64,000 nt of DNA from Pleurocapsa sp. FMAR1 (lineage in GTDB: Bacteria; Cyanobacteriota; Cyanobacteriia; Cyanobacteriales; Xenococcaceae), in contig NZ_OY762512.1 in NCBI RefSeq assembly GCF_963665995.1, positions 930,001 through 994,000 on the forward strand, written 5' to 3'. The notes under the pieces were generated by a model, which ran no database searches, was not told the origin of the DNA, and worked only from the letters and a program-made list of their open reading frames with translations. This document shows positions 59,842-64,000 of the stretch, one piece after another. A program made the position numbers and the translations under genes. How positions within the stretch are numbered: position 1 is the first letter of the stretch; each line of letters starts with the position of its first letter.

Positions 59842-62800
59842 CTAAATATCCAAGCTTAATTGGAGATAGTTGTGTTTTGCCTCAGCAACTTTTGATCTAG
59901 AAAGATTAAGAGTTTGCTCGGCAGACCAAAACAAGGAATTGCCAGGACGTTGGCGGTCTACGTTTAACCAGTGGCTAAATACTTGTTCTCGTCGATCTGT
60001 GGGGGACAGTATTTGATAGACTCTAACTCTCTTTTTGTTGATGCTTTCATAACACATACATTTAAGTTTGCAGCCGATTTTAGCGAGAAGACGACTAACT
60101 ATGGTTACGGGAGTAAAATTTTTAGCGATGCCAATGTTGAGGATTGTTTTGATTTCTGAACGATTATTATGAGCGATCGCACTGAGGGACTGTAAGTCAG
60201 CATCGGTATTGCGTAATTCTCGATTGGTATCTTGTAATAAAACGGGAATTCCCATTAGCTCTAAAGTGCCAACAATCGCTCCAAGCTGAGAGTTATTGAA
60301 ATCAGGTAAGAATAAACTACCGTTTCCCTGTTCAATTAGCTTACGGGCAACCTGAGTATCCCGATCTGCTAGGTAAGGACGACCAACTGTTAGAAAGTAA
60401 TGCAGCCTAATTTTTTCATACCATCCTTGATCATTTAAAGATACCAACTCTGGGGTGATCGGTAAATTGTAGCGTTGGTGTAGCTCATGTTTTTTAAGTT
60501 GACGGCGATCGCTTAAGGACTTAATTAAGCGTTTTTTGAGAGCCAAATACTGATGAGTATTAAGATCGGTAGAACAGGCGATCGCCTTACATTCTGCTAA
60601 ATAGTTTTGGGTGCTGATTTCGGTGATCGCTGCGACTAAACTATTATCGGCTTGAGATTCTCCTTGGCTTTCTAACTCTTCAAATTTAACCGTGGCTGCA
60701 TCTATTATTTGATGTCCTTCGGCTTTTAACCCCGCCAAAATAGAGTTACCATAATTGCTTGCGCTTGCATTAAAGCGTACCGCCATTTTTGCCCAACACA
60801 GCAGAGATTCTGCTTGAAAACCTGTGTCTAAATCATCGAGATAGGCAAAGTCCGACTGCTGTAACAGGCGGATATTTAGCTGGGTAAAACGCTGACTAGA
60901 GCTAAGTAAAGCAGGAATGGAAGTTGAACCGTTACCGATTTTATTAAAACTATAGTTGGCGCACCATAGATGTCGGGGGACATTTTGCCGTAAGCGAGAT
61001 AGAGTCTGACGGACGGCGTTTTCTGCCTGGATGCCTTGAGCGATCGCCCAAACAGAGGTAAAGTGATTTTTTAGTTCAATGGATATGCCCGTTTCAATTG
61101 AAGGACTAGCCACCAGAATATCGTACTGCCATAAAACTTTTTCTAGCTGAGAGATACAGCCATAAGCAACGTGGCTAAAATCGGCAAGGGACTCGGAATC
61201 TATACGCAGAATTTTTTTAGCAGGAAACTTCTGTTTTAAATAAGCTTCTAGGGTTTGAGTACTCCATTTACTAGTCAGCTTTTGTGCCGAGAGACAAATA
61301 AATGGTTTGCCTCCTTGTTGGATGTGGGTTTCTAGATTACCGACTAGTTTTTTTGGACTTTTCCCCTCATAGTTATATACCTGCCATGAGGTTTGGTCGT
61401 CATGTTGCCAAATATTATGGACAATATAGGGTTTAATTTCCATTCCTGATAAAGCAATCAAATAATCTAAGGCAATATTGCTCAAGTCCGCATCCGCTAT
61501 GTATACCTGTCCGCGATCGCCTAAAACATTCTGCATCAGAGTTTTAAATGACTTTAAAATCTCAACCCGTCTGTCTTTACAGGTATTTGAATTTAAACCA
61601 TGCCATAATACCTGCTCTACTTCATCAATAATTACTAGGCTATTTGACCAGTGAGCGGGGTTAAATTTTGCTTGAGAAGAGCCATGGAGAGAATCAATAC
61701 AAAGACCATAACCTAAAGCTGTCTGCTCAGGACAGTCTTTGTCGGTGACGTAATTAAGTCCAAACCTGCTACATAATTCTTTGACTAACTGCACTCGATG
61801 CCCAATGACTAAAACTTTCTGCCCACGAGCGATCGCTTGGGCGACAATTTTCTCAATAAATCTGGTTTTACCAGTGCCTTTGGGTGATTTAATACCGACT
61901 AACTTGGTTCTGGGTGGTATATTTAACTCTGGCAAATAACGGCTATTTAGCTCAACATCCGTAGGATGAGTTAAATTTGTCCAAGATTTTGCTTTCCAGG
62001 TTTCTAGATCTACCGCCTCATCAAAAGCCTGTGCAAAATGTGTCTGACCATGATTGATAATTAAATCGTCTACACCTTTGCCTAGCTGACTATTCCAGGT
62101 AACAACTTTGACTTGACAACCAGCTTGCTGTAACAAATAGCCCGTTTTTCTGATTGCTGCATTGACTGCCTGAACTGTTTTTGGTTTAGAATCTCGATCA
62201 AAGACAATGTATATTTGTCGTCCAGGGGTAGCCAGGGTAGTTAACTGAGGAATCAAATGAGATTTAGCGATCCGTTTACCATCAGCATCTTTAGGAGTCC
62301 GATAGCCATTATTAATGCCAGGTAAAGCGATCGCACTATAGCCAGCAGACAATAACGCTCCTGCTTTTTTTGCCCCTTCAGTAATACAAAGGGGAACTTG
62401 GGGATTATTTTTTAACCACTGCCAAAATCCCAAGTCAGCACTGTTTTGAGCAATATCCTGAAGAGTAATTTTGACTTGAGCGCGATCGGCAATTTTTTGC
62501 CACAAACTAAGAGGAACTTTAAGCGCAAATAAACCTGTGGCGGTTTTAGGGGGATGCTCATACTTGATAATCTTATCAGCATCTTGGCGAGGGCGATCGG
62601 GCTTAAAACAACCCCAGATATCTTCTTCACCGCTCAAAATATCTATGCCAGAACACCACCATCCTCCAGCATCAAGATGAGCATAACGTTGAAGAAATCT
62701 TGCATTAATTCTGCCGTCATTTCTTCTAGGGATAGAATTTGAGTATAGTAAATATTCCCCAGGGGACTCTCCCTCAAGGTTAACTACGTTTAAGCGGGTT

Positions 62801-62853
62801 AACTCTTCGTCTACGCCACTTGCTTTCCATTCCCGTAAATGATCCATTAACAC
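59842..62853 (-). CDS. Plasmid replication protein, CyRepA1 family (DUF3854)
   Basis: A 1003-residue protein. Residues ~30-270 form a DUF3854/primase-toprim region (CFKPDRPRQDADKIIKYEHP, PLCITEGAKKAGALLSAGYS, ALPGINNGYRTPKD, IYIVFDRDSKPKTVQAVNAA). A helicase part follows with Walker A GIKSPKGTGKTRFIEKIV near 325 and Walker B LVIIDEVEQVLWH near 410, then later motifs LVASPSIETGISIE and QTLSRLRQNVP. This matches the CyRepA1 replication proteins of cyanobacterial plasmids. Its place in chromosomal-type DNA suggests an integrated plasmid or element. No partition or mobilisation genes are seen. Confidence 0.88.
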   Translation of the reverse strand: MLMDHLREWKASGVDEELTRLNVVNLEGESPGEYLLYSNSIPRRNDGRINARFLQRYAHLDAGGWWCSGIDILSGEEDIWGCFKPDRPRQDADKIIKYEHPPKTATGLFALKVPLSLWQKIADRAQVKITLQDIAQNSADLGFWQWLKNNPQVPLCITEGAKKAGALLSAGYSAIALPGINNGYRTPKDADGKRIAKSHLIPQLTTLATPGRQIYIVFDRDSKPKTVQAVNAAIRKTGYLLQQAGCQVKVVTWNSQLGKGVDDLIINHGQTHFAQAFDEAVDLETWKAKSWTNLTHPTDVELNSRYLPELNIPPRTKLVGIKSPKGTGKTRFIEKIVAQAIARGQKVLVIGHRVQLVKELCSRFGLNYVTDKDCPEQTALGYGLCIDSLHGSSQAKFNPAHWSNSLVIIDEVEQVLWHGLNSNTCKDRRVEILKSFKTLMQNVLGDRGQVYIADADLSNIALDYLIALSGMEIKPYIVHNIWQHDDQTSWQVYNYEGKSPKKLVGNLETHIQQGGKPFICLSAQKLTSKWSTQTLEAYLKQKFPAKKILRIDSESLADFSHVAYGCISQLEKVLWQYDILVASPSIETGISIELKNHFTSVWAIAQGIQAENAVRQTLSRLRQNVPRHLWCANYSFNKIGNGSTSIPALLSSSQRFTQLNIRLLQQSDFAYLDDLDTGFQAESLLCWAKMAVRFNASASNYGNSILAGLKAEGHQIIDAATVKFEELESQGESQADNSLVAAITEISTQNYLAECKAIACSTDLNTHQYLALKKRLIKSLSDRRQLKKHELHQRYNLPITPELVSLNDQGWYEKIRLHYFLTVGRPYLADRDTQVARKLIEQGNGSLFLPDFNNSQLGAIVGTLELMGIPVLLQDTNRELRNTDADLQSLSAIAHNNRSEIKTILNIGIAKNFTPVTIVSRLLAKIGCKLKCMCYESINKKRVRVYQILSPTDRREQVFSHWLNVDRQRPGNSLFWSAEQTLNLSRSKVAEAKHNYLQLSLDI

Positions 62854-62999
62854 TTATTCCTTGCTCTTTAGGAATAAGAATCATACCACTATATATAGCG
62901 TAAATATAAAAACAAACCGTAAATATACGCCAGATATAGAGTAAAACTGGAGAAATAAGCAGACCCAGCTTAAATTTTGGGTAGTCGTTTTAGATCAGT

Positions 63000-63743
63000 A
63001 TGAGTAAAAATCTTGATGAAATTAAGAATTCAAACATCGTGAAACTATATCATCAAATTCCCATTCAGGAGTGTAACGAACGTCTAATTGCTATACCTTT
63101 AGAGAACTTTGCAGTTGAACTTCCTCATCATTACATGAATTTAGGGGCAGAGTATGGCGACAAATCACCATACTGTTTGCGCCAAGGAGTTGTTCGAGCT
63201 TTATTAGAAGCGCAATTTCTATTGGAGAAACGTTATCTTAATTGGAAAATTAAGATATTCGATGCCTATCGTCCTGTGGGGGTGCAGCAGTTTATGGTCA
63301 ACTATACCTATAATTCACTGCTAAAAAAATATAATCTAAGGGAACAACAGTTAACGGCACACCAATGTCAAGACCTATGGAGTCAGGTATATAGAATTTG
63401 GGCTGCACCTAGCTTAGATAAAAAGATGCCACCTCCTCATAGTACAGGGGCAGCAGTTGATGTGACTTTAGTTAACGATCGCGGCGAAACTCTAGATATG
63501 GGCGGGGAAATTGATGAGCTTTCAGAGCGATCGCAACCAGACTATTATTTAAGCCATCAAGACGGAGAAAATCAGCAGTATCATTTTCATCGTCAATTAC
63601 TAAATCGGGTAATGACCAATGCTGGCTTTCAAAGACATCCTGGAGAGTGGTGGCATTTTTCTTGTGGCGATCAGATGTGGGCTTGGATTTATAACCAGAA
63701 TAATCCCACCGAGCCAATGGTGGCACGCTACGGCAGAGTTTAA
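63000..63743 (+). CDS. D-alanyl-D-alanine dipeptidase (VanX/DdpX-like, M15D)
   Basis: A 247-residue M15 family zinc peptidase: WKIKIFDAYRPVGVQQFMVN (substrate Arg), PPPHSTGAAVDVTLV (SxHxxGxAxD zinc site), catalytic Glu and third ligand in PGEWWHFSCG. It splits D-Ala-D-Ala in peptidoglycan turnover. No van genes are near, so resistance is not implied. The gene begins 146 bp after the start of the divergent replication gene. Confidence 0.93.
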   Translation: MSKNLDEIKNSNIVKLYHQIPIQECNERLIAIPLENFAVELPHHYMNLGAEYGDKSPYCLRQGVVRALLEAQFLLEKRYLNWKIKIFDAYRPVGVQQFMVNYTYNSLLKKYNLREQQLTAHQCQDLWSQVYRIWAAPSLDKKMPPPHSTGAAVDVTLVNDRGETLDMGGEIDELSERSQPDYYLSHQDGENQQYHFHRQLLNRVMTNAGFQRHPGEWWHFSCGDQMWAWIYNQNNPTEPMVARYGRV

Positions 63744-63866
63744 CTAGATTTAGTAATTGACTTTTGCAGATAATTATTTATTAACGCTAATAAATTTGAA
63801 TGATTTAGAGAAAGACTAGCAAGGTTAAGAAAGTATCTTTCTCTATTTACAATTTATCACCTTGAT

Positions 63867-64000
63867 TTAAACGTTAACTTCACGTTCAGACTGCTTGGAA
63901 TAAATCCAGAGTGCATGAATAATGCCTGGAACATAACCCAAAAGTGTCAAGAGAATATTAATTAGCAAAGCTGAACTAACGCCAACTGTTAAGAAGACAC
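63867..64000 (-). CDS. YqaE/Pmp3-family membrane protein (partial)
   Basis: The minus strand from the window edge reads VFLTVGVSSALLINILLTLL, GYVPGIIHALWIYSKQSERE, VNV and a TAA at 63867-63869. The pattern ...lliNilLTllGyiPGiiHAlyii is that of UPF0057 (YqaE/Pmp3) proteins, ~52-60 residues with two TM segments, linked to salt and membrane-potential stress. The N-terminus lies outside the window. Confidence 0.88.
   Translation of the reverse strand, partial: VFLTVGVSSALLINILLTLLGYVPGIIHALWIYSKQSEREVNV

Noticed and set aside
63000-63743. Vancomycin resistance locus
   Set aside because: The VanX-like enzyme is alone, without vanH, vanA or regulators; such dipeptidases are common in peptidoglycan turnover.

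Overview
The window comes from a cyanobacterium. It carries a phycocyanin operon (cpcB-cpcA-cpcE), phycoerythrobilin synthesis genes (pebA, pebB), a CpcS/CpeS-type bilin lyase, a high-light-inducible protein, Get3d, a DUF2862 (SipA/CRR42-type) protein, HpnH, and very many GCGATCGC (HIP1) octamers. The low-to-moderate G+C, abundant heptamer and hairpin repeats, and a PatA-type/PilJ chemotaxis cluster suit a unicellular or baeocystous lineage (Pleurocapsales/Chroococcales type). That placement is inference.

Region 1 (1-13.5 kb) is a lambda/GTA-like phage structural module on the minus strand. It reads, right to left, from terminase small subunit (Nu1-like) and terminase large subunit (GpA) through a gpW-position protein, portal and a prohead protease-capsid fusion, to a gpFII-like joining protein, tail or fibre proteins and a DUF2163 protein. 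It looks degraded. A tail-terminator-like gene stops after 33 codons at a repeat, a four-helix-bundle gene has a stop and a frameshift, and host-type repeats interrupt intergenic DNA and sit in frame inside coding sequences. No integrase, lysis or repressor module is visible, and a tRNA-Met gene lies about 170 bp beyond the last phage gene. Between the two terminase genes, on the opposite strand, lies a two-gene cassette (a possibly RAMP-like protein and a putative winged-helix protein). Its non-coding DNA is built of degenerate 5-nt units, consensus AGCNN, with a pyrimidine at the third base of every unit in the main arrays. This is the most unusual signal in the window.

Region 2 (13.7-32 kb) is ordinary chromosome: membrane and glycosyltransferase genes, pentapeptide protein, MgtE, an RRM protein, the light-harvesting block (cpcBAE, pebAB, cpcS-like lyase), an LCM-type methyltransferase, MtnP, HisIE, an MFS transporter, Get3d and the DUF2862 protein. 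Three related hairpin elements with GGTCACAG-type termini punctuate 30.4-32.3 kb.

Region 3 (32-43 kb) holds a Wzm/Wzt-type exporter, a DrrA-type ATPase overlapping a cytochrome P450, a pentapeptide-DUF1963 fusion on the opposite strand, a DrrB-type permease, HpnH and cobyrinate a,c-diamide synthase. Region 4 (43-50 kb) is a complete type IV pilus/phototaxis chemotaxis operon (PatA-like regulator, CheY, CheW, MCP, CheA hybrid).

Region 5 (50-64 kb) holds a CPBP protease, a Uma2 nuclease, an M1 aminopeptidase, Hli, a nitrilase-family hydrolase, cytidine deaminase, DAHP synthase and a sugar epimerase. It then has a likely foreign segment (a G+C-richer polysaccharide deacetylase and a CyRepA1-type plasmid replication protein), a VanX-type dipeptidase and a partial YqaE/Pmp3 protein at the right edge.
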